The notes beneath the pieces were generated by a model. That model was given only the letters and a program-made list of their open reading frames with translations. It was not told the origin of the DNA and searched no databases. This document shows positions 15,973 to 24,317 of a DNA stretch of 64,000 bases, one piece after another. The stretch is from Ascidiaceihabitans sp029251465 (GTDB taxonomy: Bacteria > Pseudomonadota > Alphaproteobacteria > Rhodobacterales > Rhodobacteraceae). Numbering within the stretch: the first letter of the stretch is position 1; each line of letters opens with the position of its first letter. The translations under genes and the position numbers were made by a program. Location: contig NZ_CP170633.1 in the NCBI RefSeq assembly GCF_042932805.1, forward strand, positions 2,170,001 through 2,234,000, given 5' to 3'.

Positions 15973-17535
15973 ATGGGCAAAATCCAACACGACAGCGCTG
16001 TTTTGGACGCCATTCTAGACGCGGCGGCGGATGCAATCATTGTGTCTGACCAGCACGGGATGATCTTGCGCGCCAATGCGGCCGCCGCCAGCCTGTTTCT
16101 TTATGACGTCCCGGAGATGACCGGCCAAAGCGTCAACATGCTGATGCCCAAGGCGCTGGCCACCTTGCATGATGGTTTCATGCGTCATCACATCGAAACT
16201 GGCGAAAAACGGATCATCGGATTAGGCCGCGATGTCGAAGGGCAGCGCAAGGACAAATCGGTTTTCCCACTGCACCTGTCAGTGGGTCATGCCGAGGCTG
16301 ATGGCCAGCGTATCTTTGTCGGAATCCTGCATGATTTGACCAATCGCAAAGCCACCGAAGACGCGCTGGCCCGATCACAGCGTCTGGATGCGATTGGCCA
16401 GATGACGGGTGGAATTGCCCATGATTTCAACAACCTGTTGACCGTGATCATCGGCAATCTGGAATTGATGGACATGCGCGGTGCAACCGATCGCCAAGTG
16501 CCATTGATCAAGGACGCGTTGGATGCGGCTGAATTAGGCAGTGACCTGACATCGCGGTTGATGATGTTTGCGCGCCGTGGGAATCTGAAGCCGCAAAAGG
16601 CCGACTTGCGCACGGTGTGTGCCGAGACACTGGCGCTACTCAAGCGGACTTTGGGTGTCAGTTACCGCATCAAAACCGATTTTGCCGATGAGGTTGATCT
16701 GGTGTTGATCGACCCCACGCAACTGCAATCAGCGCTGATGAATTTGGCGCTGAATGCGCGCGATGCGATGGGCACGGGGGGCGAAATTCTGGTGTCCATC
16801 GAGAATGTGACGATCGACGACACGTACATGGCGCAGGAAACCGACATCGAGCCGGGAAATTATGTACGCCTGTCCGTCAGCGACAATGGTGCCGGCATGA
16901 GCATCGAGGCCCAGCGCCGTGCGTTCGAACCTTTTTTCACCACCAAATCCGACAGCGGCGGCACCGGTCTGGGGCTGGCAATGGTTTACGGGTTTGTGCG
17001 CCAGTCGGGCGGGCATGTGACGCTGTACAGCGAGCAGGACCTTGGGACCAGTTTTGGGTTGTATTTTCCGGCCTTGGCGCGCCCCGCCCCCAAACACAAC
17101 GACGCCGACTTTGCGGATAAAAAAGCAAACCCGTCAACGCGCGGTCAAGGCGAGACAATTCTGGTTGTTGAAGACAATCCAAAGGTGCGCAAACTGTCGT
17201 TAGAACGCATCCGCGACCTTGGGTTTAGGGTATTGCCCGCAGACAGCGGCGATCACGCGTACCGGATGCTAAGGGATGGCGTACAGGTGGACCTCGTGTT
17301 TTCTGATCTGGTGATGCCGGGGGCGTTAAACGGATACGATCTGGCTGCAAAAATTACCGCTGAATTCCCTAACCTCAAGGTGCTGCTGACGTCCGGGTAT
17401 GCCAGTGATGTCATCACCGGTGCGATGGCCCACAACCGGCTGTACGACATTTTGCACAAACCCTACCGCCAATCCGACCTTGCCCGCCGTCTTCAGGCGC
17501 TTTTGGCCGAAGACCCTGACGCCGGAACGATCTGA
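15973..17535 (+). CDS. FixL-like heme-PAS hybrid sensor histidine kinase
   Basis: A 520-residue cytoplasmic hybrid kinase. The PAS domain (about 8-125) closely resembles the oxygen-sensing PAS of FixL. The heme-ligand histidine is at H66 (LATLHDGFM) and the distal arginine exactly 20 residues on at R86 (IIGLGRDVEG), the same spacing as H200/R220 of Bradyrhizobium FixL. The HisKA H-box GGIAHDFNN has H150. The ATPase domain follows (N-box NARDAMG, SDNGAGMS, GTGLGLAM). A receiver domain from about 395 has D445 in VFSDLVMPG. There are no membrane helices. The gene overlaps the convergent response regulator by 43 bases and has an FNR-type box upstream. Heme binding is inferred. Confidence 0.88.
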   Translation: MGKIQHDSAVLDAILDAAADAIIVSDQHGMILRANAAAASLFLYDVPEMTGQSVNMLMPKALATLHDGFMRHHIETGEKRIIGLGRDVEGQRKDKSVFPLHLSVGHAEADGQRIFVGILHDLTNRKATEDALARSQRLDAIGQMTGGIAHDFNNLLTVIIGNLELMDMRGATDRQVPLIKDALDAAELGSDLTSRLMMFARRGNLKPQKADLRTVCAETLALLKRTLGVSYRIKTDFADEVDLVLIDPTQLQSALMNLALNARDAMGTGGEILVSIENVTIDDTYMAQETDIEPGNYVRLSVSDNGAGMSIEAQRRAFEPFFTTKSDSGGTGLGLAMVYGFVRQSGGHVTLYSEQDLGTSFGLYFPALARPAPKHNDADFADKKANPSTRGQGETILVVEDNPKVRKLSLERIRDLGFRVLPADSGDHAYRMLRDGVQVDLVFSDLVMPGALNGYDLAAKITAEFPNLKVLLTSGYASDVITGAMAHNRLYDILHKPYRQSDLARRLQALLAEDPDAGTI

Positions 17536-18269
17536 ACGTCACAGGCAAACGTGTAGCCGACGCCGCGCACGGTCTTGATCAACTTGGGTTTTGAGGGGTC
17601 GCGCTCGATCTTTTTGCGCAGGCGAGCGACCTGATTGTCGATGGCGCGGTCCAGTGGGCTCCACCCGATACCGCCAGTCAAATCCATCAACTGATCGCGC
17701 GATAATACGCGTTTGGGTTTGTTCAGAAACACGGTCAGTAATTTGAAATCGCCGCTGGTCAAACCGCACTCTGATCCGTCGCGGTCCAACAGTTCCATCC
17801 GGTCGGGGATCGCCGTCATGCTGTCAAAGCAAAACCGCGCACTCGCGATGTCGTTTGCGTGCACAGGTACCGCGTTGCGCCCTTGTGGCACCGGCATGGA
17901 TTGTGCGGTTCTGCGCAGGACGCTTCTGATGCGGGCCACCACTTCGCGCACGTGAAACGGCTTGGTGATGTAATCATCTGCGCCAACCTCAAGCCCGACC
18001 ACACGGTCGATAACATCGTCTTTGCCCGTCACCATTATGATCGGCACCAAAGAATCCTGTCTGATTTGACGCGCCAGATCGATACCGTTTTTTGATCCCA
18101 AATGAATATCCAGCGTGATCAGATCTATCTGCGCGCTGTTCAAAGCCTGCAACGCCTCAGAGCAGTTTTTCGCCTCGCGCACAGTAAATCCGTCATCCTC
18201 AAGCACGTTACGCAAAAGGTTCCTGATTTTTAGATCATCATCGACAACAAGGATCATTTGATCCGACAT
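17493..18269 (-). CDS. OmpR-family response regulator
   Basis: A 258-residue regulator. The receiver domain has the acidic pocket DDD at 10-12, phosphoacceptor D54 in LITLDIHLG and K103 in YITKPF. A winged-helix output domain covers about residues 165-245 (LTSGDFKLLTVFLNKP, RVLSRDQLMDLTGG, DNQVARLRKKIE, VRGVGYTF). The partner kinase is probably the FixL-like protein encoded on the other strand, whose 3' end it overlaps by 43 bases. FixL normally pairs with a FixJ (LuxR-type) regulator, so the OmpR output is unusual. A GATACA direct repeat upstream may be its own site. Confidence 0.9.
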   Translation of the reverse strand: MSDQMILVVDDDLKIRNLLRNVLEDDGFTVREAKNCSEALQALNSAQIDLITLDIHLGSKNGIDLARQIRQDSLVPIIMVTGKDDVIDRVVGLEVGADDYITKPFHVREVVARIRSVLRRTAQSMPVPQGRNAVPVHANDIASARFCFDSMTAIPDRMELLDRDGSECGLTSGDFKLLTVFLNKPKRVLSRDQLMDLTGGIGWSPLDRAIDNQVARLRKKIERDPSKPKLIKTVRGVGYTFACDVQIVPASGSSAKSA

Positions 18270-18356
18270 ATCGCACCTTTGCTGCCTTTTCGGGCCAATG
18301 AACCGCTACAGAACGAAGTTAAACAAAAAGGTAAAAACGCCAGCGCGGGCAAGCCT

Positions 18357-18372
18357 GATACAAAACGATACA
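18357..18372. promoter_or_regulatory. Direct-repeat candidate site for the OmpR-type regulator
   Basis: Two GATACA copies start at 18357 and 18367, exactly 10 bp apart, in the intergenic region between the divergent response regulator and Crp/Fnr genes. OmpR/PhoB-type regulators typically bind direct repeats with this phasing. The assignment is inferred. Confidence 0.4.
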
Positions 18373-18449
18373 ATTTCCCGCTAATTTAGAATACGCCGGA
18401 TTACATTCACTATTCAAGGTGGCCTCACATCCCTCAGGAGGTCCCAAAA

Positions 18450-19124
18450 ATGTATGTCACCATCCCGAATGACTTTGCCGAGAAATCCTGCGCCGTTGCG
18501 CTGCACAGCACAGGCCCGCTGACGGCCCAAACCCGTTTAAAAACAGGCACGTATCTGTTTTACGAGGGCGACGAAGTTGACTGGCTGTATCAGGTAAACA
18601 GTGGTGTTTTGCGCCTGACCCGTCTGCTTGTCGATGGACGCCGGCAGGTTATCGCATTCGGGTATCCCGGTGATATTGTTGGTTTTCCAGCGGATGGCCT
18701 GCACCATACCGATTGTGATGCGCTCAGCGACGTTCGCCTGCAACCCATTCGCAGCGCCTGTCTGGAAAACGGTCAATGCGATCCGCAATTGTACCACTCG
18801 CTAATGCAGGCGGCCCTGCGCGAAATCAGCGCGATGCAAGATCATTTTATGATGCTCGGGCGGAAATCAGCGGTCGAAAAGCTCGCCTCGTTTCTGTGTG
18901 TTCTGACGGAGCGTGTCGGACAGGATTTGGGGGGATTTCGGCAAATCACTCTCCCGATGAGCCGGTCTGACATTGCCGATTTTCTGGGTCTAACCACCGA
19001 GACAGTCAGCCGAACGCTAACCCAATTGCGCAAAAGCAAGATCATCGCGATCGACAACATACACTCGATCATCATCCAACGCCCCGAGGCCTTGTTAGGA
19101 CTGTCACAGGGGGATCGCGACTGA
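18450..19124 (+). CDS. Crp/Fnr family regulator, FixK-like
   Basis: A 224-residue regulator with an N-terminal cyclic-nucleotide-type beta barrel (about 25-120) and a C-terminal helix-turn-helix, MSRSDIADFLGLTTETVSRTL (170-190). E184, S187 and R188 match the recognition-helix residues of FNR that read TTGA. Cysteines occur at 14, 89, 104, 110 and 150 but not in the N-terminal spacing used by FNR for its 4Fe-4S cluster, so it looks like FixK rather than an oxygen-sensing FNR. AGGAGG precedes the ATG. It lies beside the FixL-like kinase/OmpR pair and is a candidate reader of the boxes in this window. Confidence 0.87.
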   Translation: MYVTIPNDFAEKSCAVALHSTGPLTAQTRLKTGTYLFYEGDEVDWLYQVNSGVLRLTRLLVDGRRQVIAFGYPGDIVGFPADGLHHTDCDALSDVRLQPIRSACLENGQCDPQLYHSLMQAALREISAMQDHFMMLGRKSAVEKLASFLCVLTERVGQDLGGFRQITLPMSRSDIADFLGLTTETVSRTLTQLRKSKIIAIDNIHSIIIQRPEALLGLSQGDRD

Positions 19125-19131
19125 CCCTTTT

Positions 19132-19156
19132 GGATTGCCCCTTCGGATTGCCCCTT
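19132..19156 (+). repeat. Short tandem repeat, two 12-bp copies
   Basis: GGATTGCCCCTT occurs at 19132-19143 and again at 19145-19156, one base apart, just after the Crp/Fnr stop and 4 bases before the FNR-type box. No function is known. Confidence 0.7.
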
Positions 19157-19160
19157 TGAA

Positions 19161-19174
19161 TTGACCGGGATCAA
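19161..19174. promoter_or_regulatory. FNR/FixK-type box upstream of the first universal stress gene
   Basis: TTGACCGGGATCAA matches TTGA-N6-TCAA. It lies about 100 bp before the universal stress protein ATG at 19277, far enough for a -10 element and leader in between. Confidence 0.72.
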
Positions 19175-19276
19175 TCGCGCTTGCGTGCAGCTTGCTAGAT
19201 ATTTTGGGGCAAAAGCATCTGGTCGGGGCACTTGCGCAGGGCATTTGCCGTCCGCCGTATTCAAAGGAGTTATCCC

Positions 19277-20116
19277 ATGGGTCTCAAAACAATTCTAGTC
19301 TGCTTGACCACCCCCGAGCACGCCGAAACACTGATGAAAACTGCGGTTCCGATGGCGCGCAAACATGGCGCACATTTGATCTGCCTGCACACCGTCGAGG
19401 CGCTGCTAGTCTACCCCGGCATCGCCATGCACATTCCCGAACCCGCCTTTGCGGCCTTTAATGCCAGTCAAAAAAAACAGGCCGAAGACATCAAATCCGT
19501 ATTCACCACCCACACAACCAACGAGGATTTTGTCAGTGAATTCCGTCTGGTACATGCCGAAGCTGTATCAGCCACAGACCGGATGGTCGAAAGTGCGCGC
19601 GCGGCGGACGTGGTGATCATGGCCCAAGAAGACAAAGAGCATGCCCGCTTTGACCAGCGCCGCGCCCAAATCCAAGTGATCAAGGAAAGCGGGCGACCCG
19701 TCATTGTCGTGCCACTGGGGTATGACGGTCCTGTTATCGGCGCGAACCTGCTGCTGGGCTGGAGCGACACCAAAGAAGCGACGCGTGCCGCCCACGATCT
19801 GCTCGGCCTTGCGGATACCGGGGCCAAGCTGACGCTGCTGCGGGTTGGCAAGTCGCCGCACGATGCGCTGACGGACGCAGATGCCATCGACATGGTCGAA
19901 ATGTTCGCGCGCCACGATCTGGATGCCACGCTGCTGCACCGCGAAAAGATGGGCGACAGCATCGCCGACGTGCTCAACAAAGTGGCCTTTGAAACCGGTG
20001 CCGATCTGATCGCGACAGGTGCTCTTGGTCATTCGCGCACCTACGACTTTGTGCTTGGGGCCACGACACATGCGTTGCTGCGCAATCAAAAACTGCCGGT
20101 CATGTTCAGCAAGTAG
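19277..20116 (+). CDS. Universal stress protein, tandem UspA domains
   Basis: A 279-residue protein made of two UspA-like halves (about 1-145 and 150-279). The second half ends in ATGALGHSRTYDFVLGATTHALLR, a G-x-x-G-x(9)-G-S/T type ATP-binding motif; the first half is degenerate at this place. Such proteins often accumulate under oxygen limitation. The start MGLKTILVC follows AAAGGAG; the 15-residue longer frame is rejected. An FNR-type box lies upstream, and the last codons and stop fall in a 19-bp tandem duplication. Confidence 0.87.
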   Translation: MGLKTILVCLTTPEHAETLMKTAVPMARKHGAHLICLHTVEALLVYPGIAMHIPEPAFAAFNASQKKQAEDIKSVFTTHTTNEDFVSEFRLVHAEAVSATDRMVESARAADVVIMAQEDKEHARFDQRRAQIQVIKESGRPVIVVPLGYDGPVIGANLLLGWSDTKEATRAAHDLLGLADTGAKLTLLRVGKSPHDALTDADAIDMVEMFARHDLDATLLHREKMGDSIADVLNKVAFETGADLIATGALGHSRTYDFVLGATTHALLRNQKLPVMFSK

Positions 20117-20143
20117 TGGCCCCATCAGCAAGTAGTGGCCCCA
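20106..20143 (+). repeat. 19-bp tandem duplication across the usp stop codon
   Basis: TCAGCAAGTAGTGGCCCCA occurs at 20106-20124 and is repeated without change at 20125-20143. The first copy contains the TAG stop of the universal stress gene. The second copy encodes the C-terminal residues and stop of the convergent exonuclease-family gene. Confidence 0.9.
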
Positions 20144-20850
20144 ATCGCAATGTCGGACCAAATCGGCAGGTGATCTGATGCCCGCCGCGCCAACGGCCCC
20201 TGTTCGACACCGCCGTCACGCAGTTCTAGCCCGCGCGACAGGGCAAACCGGTCAAGTGCTGCGACAGGGCGTCTGGCATGAAACGACAGGCCCGGACTGT
20301 GGATTTCAAAATGCGGGGTCAATGGTTCCAGCCCCGAGCAAGAGGACCATTCATTGAAATCCCCTGCAATCACGGTATGCGGATCGGCGGTGGCGGTTTC
20401 GATCAAGCTGGCAAGCTGGGCACGCCGATCACGACGACGCAAACCCAAGTGCGCAGCAAGCACCGTCAGTCCGGTGCGCGCGCCATTATCCCCCGCCCCG
20501 ATGTCCAAAGTCAGGCGCACGGCACCGCGTGGTTCAAGCCCCGGCAGATCCAGTCGCTGGCGGTCGCGCACATGCAGCCCTTTGCGCACCAAAACGGCGT
20601 TGCCGTGCCATCCGATGCTGATGCCATTGGCGCTGATCTCGACCAGATCGAAATCGGTGTGCGTCTCGATCAATGCCCGTGGCAGCGCGGGTTTCCGCCG
20701 CCCCATCCGCATATCCGCTTCTTGCAACACTACAATATCAGCGCACAAATCGTTGATAACATGTAATATTCTCTCGGGTCGGCGTTGTTGGTCCAACCCA
20801 CGGGCTTTGCGAATATTATAGCTGGCGATGCGTATTTTCGGGCTTTGCAT
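20125..20850 (-). CDS. Endonuclease/exonuclease/phosphatase family protein
   Basis: A 241-residue metal-dependent phosphoesterase of the EEP fold. Motifs: IRIASYNIRKARGLD at the N-terminus (N metal/substrate region), IVVLQEAD near 41-48 (Glu metal ligand), AAHLGLRRRDR near 140, AGDFNEWSS near 171-179 and a C-terminal SDHLPIWSD with the catalytic Asp-His. There is no signal peptide. The start MQSPKIRIAS has a weak ribosome site; the 18-residue longer frame collides with the divergent gene. The C-terminus is encoded inside the 19-bp duplication. Confidence 0.85.
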   Translation of the reverse strand: MQSPKIRIASYNIRKARGLDQQRRPERILHVINDLCADIVVLQEADMRMGRRKPALPRALIETHTDFDLVEISANGISIGWHGNAVLVRKGLHVRDRQRLDLPGLEPRGAVRLTLDIGAGDNGARTGLTVLAAHLGLRRRDRRAQLASLIETATADPHTVIAGDFNEWSSCSGLEPLTPHFEIHSPGLSFHARRPVAALDRFALSRGLELRDGGVEQGPLARRASDHLPIWSDIAIGATTC

Positions 20851-20906
20851 TTCTGTTATATAGGCTGCGTTGCACCAAAATTTAACAGCTAAGGGGTTAA
20901 ACATTG

Positions 20907-21560
20907 ATGGGTTGGATTAGAAAAAGCAGCCGACCTGTCCTTGTTATTTGGGCACTGTTGTTGGTGGCCGCGATGATTGCGCTGGGGTTGGGGCGATGGT
21001 CGCTGGCCTTTGTCAGCATCGCAACCTTGACGCTGTCGTTGGTTCCGCCCTTGTTGGCTGCGCGGTGGTCATTGACCCTGCCCTTGCCCTTTTTGGTTGC
21101 AACGACGTTGTTCTTTTTTGCCTCGATTTTTCTGGGGGAAGCCTTTGATTTTTACGAGCGGCTTTGGTGGTGGGATCTGGGTTTGCACGGATCATCCGCC
21201 TTGGGTTTCGGACTGACCGGATTTCTGTTTGTGTTCATGCTGTTTGACGGGGATCGGCTGGCGGCACCACCTTCGGCCATTGCATTCATCACGTTTTGCG
21301 TGGCCATGACTGTCGGTGCAATCTGGGAGATTTTTGAATTCACGATGGATTTGTTTTTTGGCCTAAACATGCAAAAATCAGGGCTGGATGACACGATGGG
21401 CGATCTGATTATCAATGCGGTGGGCGGGCTGATCGCCAGCCTGACAGGATACTTTTATCTGGTGCGCAATTCAGCGGGTCTGTTGGGCAGAGCCTTGGGG
21501 CAATTCATTCAGATGAACCAGCGGCTGTATCAAAAGTACAAACATCGCCTGACAAAATAG
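20907..21560 (+). CDS. DUF2238-type inner-membrane protein
   Basis: A 217-residue protein with about six membrane helices. It carries conserved charged residues inside or near helices: GEAFDFYERLWWWDLGLHG (about 75-95), AIWEIFEFTMD (about 135-145) and SGLDDTMGDLIINAVGG (about 157-173), a pattern resembling DUF2238 (YjdF-like) proteins. AAGGGG precedes the ATG; an upstream TTG at 20904 is less likely. The function is unknown. It lies just before the arginine deiminase operon but has its own end before the FNR-type box. Confidence 0.75.
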   Translation: MGWIRKSSRPVLVIWALLLVAAMIALGLGRWSLAFVSIATLTLSLVPPLLAARWSLTLPLPFLVATTLFFFASIFLGEAFDFYERLWWWDLGLHGSSALGFGLTGFLFVFMLFDGDRLAAPPSAIAFITFCVAMTVGAIWEIFEFTMDLFFGLNMQKSGLDDTMGDLIINAVGGLIASLTGYFYLVRNSAGLLGRALGQFIQMNQRLYQKYKHRLTK

Positions 21561-21576
21561 GGTCGTTTCACCCCGA

Positions 21577-21590
21577 TTGAGCAATCTCAA
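21577..21590. promoter_or_regulatory. FNR/FixK-type box upstream of arcDABC
   Basis: TTGAGCAATCTCAA is a dyad TTGAG/CTCAA fitting TTGA-N6-TCAA. It lies 60 bp before the chosen arcD start at 21651. The alternative start at 21594 would leave no room for a promoter after the box. Confidence 0.72.
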
Positions 21591-21650
21591 TCCATGCCTG
21601 TCGCCCTGCCCCATACTCCTGCTCAGACTTCACCTACAGGGGCGTTTGAT

Positions 21651-23093
21651 ATGGGTACGGCACCGAACAAGGGCGCAACGACGCAACCACCGCAGGGACG
21701 GTTTCCCACGGCTTACACGATCTTGTTCGCGCTTATTATCGCGATGGCTGCCCTGACGTGGATCATTCCGGCAGGCACCTACCAGCGCGTGCCCAATGCG
21801 GCCTTGGGCAGGGATGTCCCTGTTGCAGGCACCTATGCGCAGATCGAGGCCGCGCCCCAAGGGCTGTTTGACGTGCTGATGGCCCCCATCGCCGGGTTCT
21901 ACGATCCTGCTAATTACACCGCCAACGCCATCGATGTGTCGTTGTTTGTTCTTATCGCGGGCGGGTTTCTGGGCGTTGTGACCGCCACAGGTGCGATCAA
22001 CACGGGCGTGACCCAAGCCATGCGCCGTCTGAAAGGGCGCGAGAAATGGATGATTCCGATCATGATGGCGCTGTTCGCCGCGGGTGGCACCACCTACGGC
22101 ATGGCCGAAGAAACGCTGGCGTTTTATGTGCTGCTGATCCCGATTATGATTGCCGCTGGCTATGACGCGCTGACAGGTGTCGCGATCATCATGCTGGGTG
22201 CGGGTGTGGGGGTGATCGGATCGACTATCAACCCGTTTTCCACCGCCATTGCCTCCAACGCGGCCGGCATCGCCTTTACTGACGGAATGACGTTGCGCCT
22301 GATCATTCTTGGGCTGTCTTGGTTGGCCGCCGTCATGTTTGTGATGCGCTATGCAGAACGGGTGCGCCGCGATCCCGAGCAGTCTTTGGTTGCCCATTTG
22401 AAAGACGCAAACGAAGCGCATTTTCTGCAAAACCATAGCGCGCATGAGGGCACGCATCTGAGCGCAATGCAGATCGTGATCCTGATCCTGTTTGCCGCCA
22501 CATTTGTTGCCATGGTCTGGGGCGTGTCCTCGCAAGGGTGGTGGATGGCCGAAATGTCAGCGCTGTTTCTGGGGGCATCGATTGTGATCGGCATTCTGGG
22601 GTGGCTGGGTGAAAAGGCATTCACGGATGCGTTTGTGACCGGCGCACGGGATCTGTTGGGCGTCGCACTGGTGATTGGTCTGGCGCGCGGCATTGTCATC
22701 ATCATGGATCAAGGCCGGATCACCGATACGTTTTTGCACACCTTTGAAGGCTGGATCTCGGGCATGTCGCAGGTGGCCTTTGTCAACGCCCTGTTCGGGA
22801 TCGAAGCATTAATGAGCTTTCTGGTGCCCTCGACCTCGGGCCTTGCGGTTTTGTCGATGCCGATCATGGCACCGCTGTCGGATTTTGCAGGGGTCAGTCG
22901 CGAACTAGCGGTGACCGCATTTCAAAGCGCCATTGGCATCACCAACCTGGTCGCTCCGACCTACGCGGTTGTCGTCGGTGGGCTGGCCATCGGACGCGTA
23001 CCCTACAACACGTGGCTGCGATTTGTCTGGCCGCTGTTGGTGATCTTGTCCCTGATGTCGATGGCCCTGCTGAGCGCGGCGGTGATGCTATGA
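21651..23093 (+). CDS. arcD: Arginine/ornithine antiporter-type permease (YfcC family)
   Basis: A 480-residue membrane protein of the YfcC/DcuC-type carrier family with about twelve helices. Recognisable stretches are FALIIAMAALTWIIPAGTYQR, GGTTYGMAEETLAFY near 155 and SFLVPSTSGLAVLSMPIMAPLSDF near 400. Members of this family next to arginine deiminase genes exchange arginine for ornithine. The start MGTAPNKG follows an AGGGG site and leaves room for the FNR-type box. Its stop overlaps the arcA start (ATGA), so the operon is tightly coupled. The symbol is given by context. Confidence 0.8.
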   Translation: MGTAPNKGATTQPPQGRFPTAYTILFALIIAMAALTWIIPAGTYQRVPNAALGRDVPVAGTYAQIEAAPQGLFDVLMAPIAGFYDPANYTANAIDVSLFVLIAGGFLGVVTATGAINTGVTQAMRRLKGREKWMIPIMMALFAAGGTTYGMAEETLAFYVLLIPIMIAAGYDALTGVAIIMLGAGVGVIGSTINPFSTAIASNAAGIAFTDGMTLRLIILGLSWLAAVMFVMRYAERVRRDPEQSLVAHLKDANEAHFLQNHSAHEGTHLSAMQIVILILFAATFVAMVWGVSSQGWWMAEMSALFLGASIVIGILGWLGEKAFTDAFVTGARDLLGVALVIGLARGIVIIMDQGRITDTFLHTFEGWISGMSQVAFVNALFGIEALMSFLVPSTSGLAVLSMPIMAPLSDFAGVSRELAVTAFQSAIGITNLVAPTYAVVVGGLAIGRVPYNTWLRFVWPLLVILSLMSMALLSAAVML

Positions 23094-24313
23094 CCCCCAA
23101 ACCCGGTGTGTTTTCCGAGGTCGGTCAATTGCGCACGGTGATGGTGTCGCGCCCTGGTCTTGCCCACGAACGGCTGACGCCCAGCAACTGCAAGGCCTTG
23201 CTGTTTGACGACGTGTTTTGGGTCGACGAGGCCCGCAAGGATCACTTTGCCTTTTGCGACAAAATGCGGGATCGCGGCGTCGAGGTGCTGGACCAGCATG
23301 ATTTGCTGACGGATGTGCTTGAGATACCGCAGGCCCGCCAATGGCTGTTGGATCGCAAGATCACCGAGGACCACATCGGCGTCGGCATGCTGCATGAATT
23401 GCGCAGCTGGTTGGATGCAATGCCAGCCTTGGCCTTGACCCGCTTCCTGACCGGCGGGATCACGGTGCACGATCTGCCGTTTGCCCCGACCAGCATGTTC
23501 GGGCGGTTTCTGGGGCACGACGGGTTCGTGCTGCCGCCACTGCCAAACCTGATGTTCACACGCGATACCAGCAGTTGGATTTACGGTGGTGTCACCTTGA
23601 ACCCGATGCACATGCCTGCGCGGCACCAAGAAACACTGATCGCTGCGGCAATTTACAAATTCCACCCGCGTTTTTTGGCTGACACCACTGTTTGGTGGGG
23701 CAATCCGGATCAGGATTTTGGGCCAGCGACGCTAGAGGGGGGTGATGTCATGCCCATCGGCAATGGCTGCGTTTTGATCGGTATGGGCGAACGCACGACC
23801 CCTCAAGCGGTTGGGCAATTGGCCATCGCGCTTTTTCAACAGGGCGCTGCAGACCGGGTCATTGCCTGTCAATTGCCCCCGTCTCGCGCTGCTATGCATC
23901 TGGATACGGTGTTTTCGTTTTGTGACCGCGATGTGGTGACCAGCTTTACCCAAATCGCTGACAAAATCCGCTGTTTCAAGCTGTATCCGGATGACAAAAA
24001 CGGGCTGCGTGTCAGCGAGGACCCCGGGACTATTTTTGACGCGGTCCAAGAGGTGCTTGGCATCAAATCTTTGCGCATCATTGCCACCGGCGGTGATCGC
24101 TTTGAGCGCGCACGCGAACAATGGGACGACGGCAACAACGTGGTGGCTTTGGAACCCGGCGTCGTGCTGGCCTATGACCGCAACGTCCACACCAACACGC
24201 AACTGCGCAAAGCCGGTGTCGAAGTCATCACCATTCGCGGCGCCGAATTGGGCCGTGGGCGTGGTGGTGGGCATTGCATGACCTGCCCGATTTCCCGTGA
24301 TCCGTTGGAGTAA
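23090..24313 (+). CDS. arcA: Arginine deiminase
   Basis: This enzyme hydrolyses arginine to citrulline and ammonia, the first step of the arginine deiminase pathway. The 407-residue protein has FSEVGQLRTVMVSRPG at the N-terminus, PNLMFTRDTSSWI (about 155-168) with the Asp of the active site, EGGDVMPI (about 215), MHLDTVFSFCD with catalytic His (about 268-278) and the nucleophile Cys in GGGHCMTCPISRDP near the C-terminus. Its ATG overlaps the arcD stop, and 4 bases separate it from arcB. Confidence 0.94.
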   Translation: MTPKPGVFSEVGQLRTVMVSRPGLAHERLTPSNCKALLFDDVFWVDEARKDHFAFCDKMRDRGVEVLDQHDLLTDVLEIPQARQWLLDRKITEDHIGVGMLHELRSWLDAMPALALTRFLTGGITVHDLPFAPTSMFGRFLGHDGFVLPPLPNLMFTRDTSSWIYGGVTLNPMHMPARHQETLIAAAIYKFHPRFLADTTVWWGNPDQDFGPATLEGGDVMPIGNGCVLIGMGERTTPQAVGQLAIALFQQGAADRVIACQLPPSRAAMHLDTVFSFCDRDVVTSFTQIADKIRCFKLYPDDKNGLRVSEDPGTIFDAVQEVLGIKSLRIIATGGDRFERAREQWDDGNNVVALEPGVVLAYDRNVHTNTQLRKAGVEVITIRGAELGRGRGGGHCMTCPISRDPLE

Positions 24314-24317
24314 CCCC

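Noticed and set aside
21630..22535. 301-codon minus-strand frame opposite the arcD-like gene
   Set aside because: Histidine- and arginine-rich shadow of membrane helices on the other strand; no ribosome site or family match.
23012..23089. 26-residue extension of arginine deiminase
   Set aside because: It lies inside the arcD gene; the ATG at 23090 overlaps the arcD stop and gives the family N-terminus.
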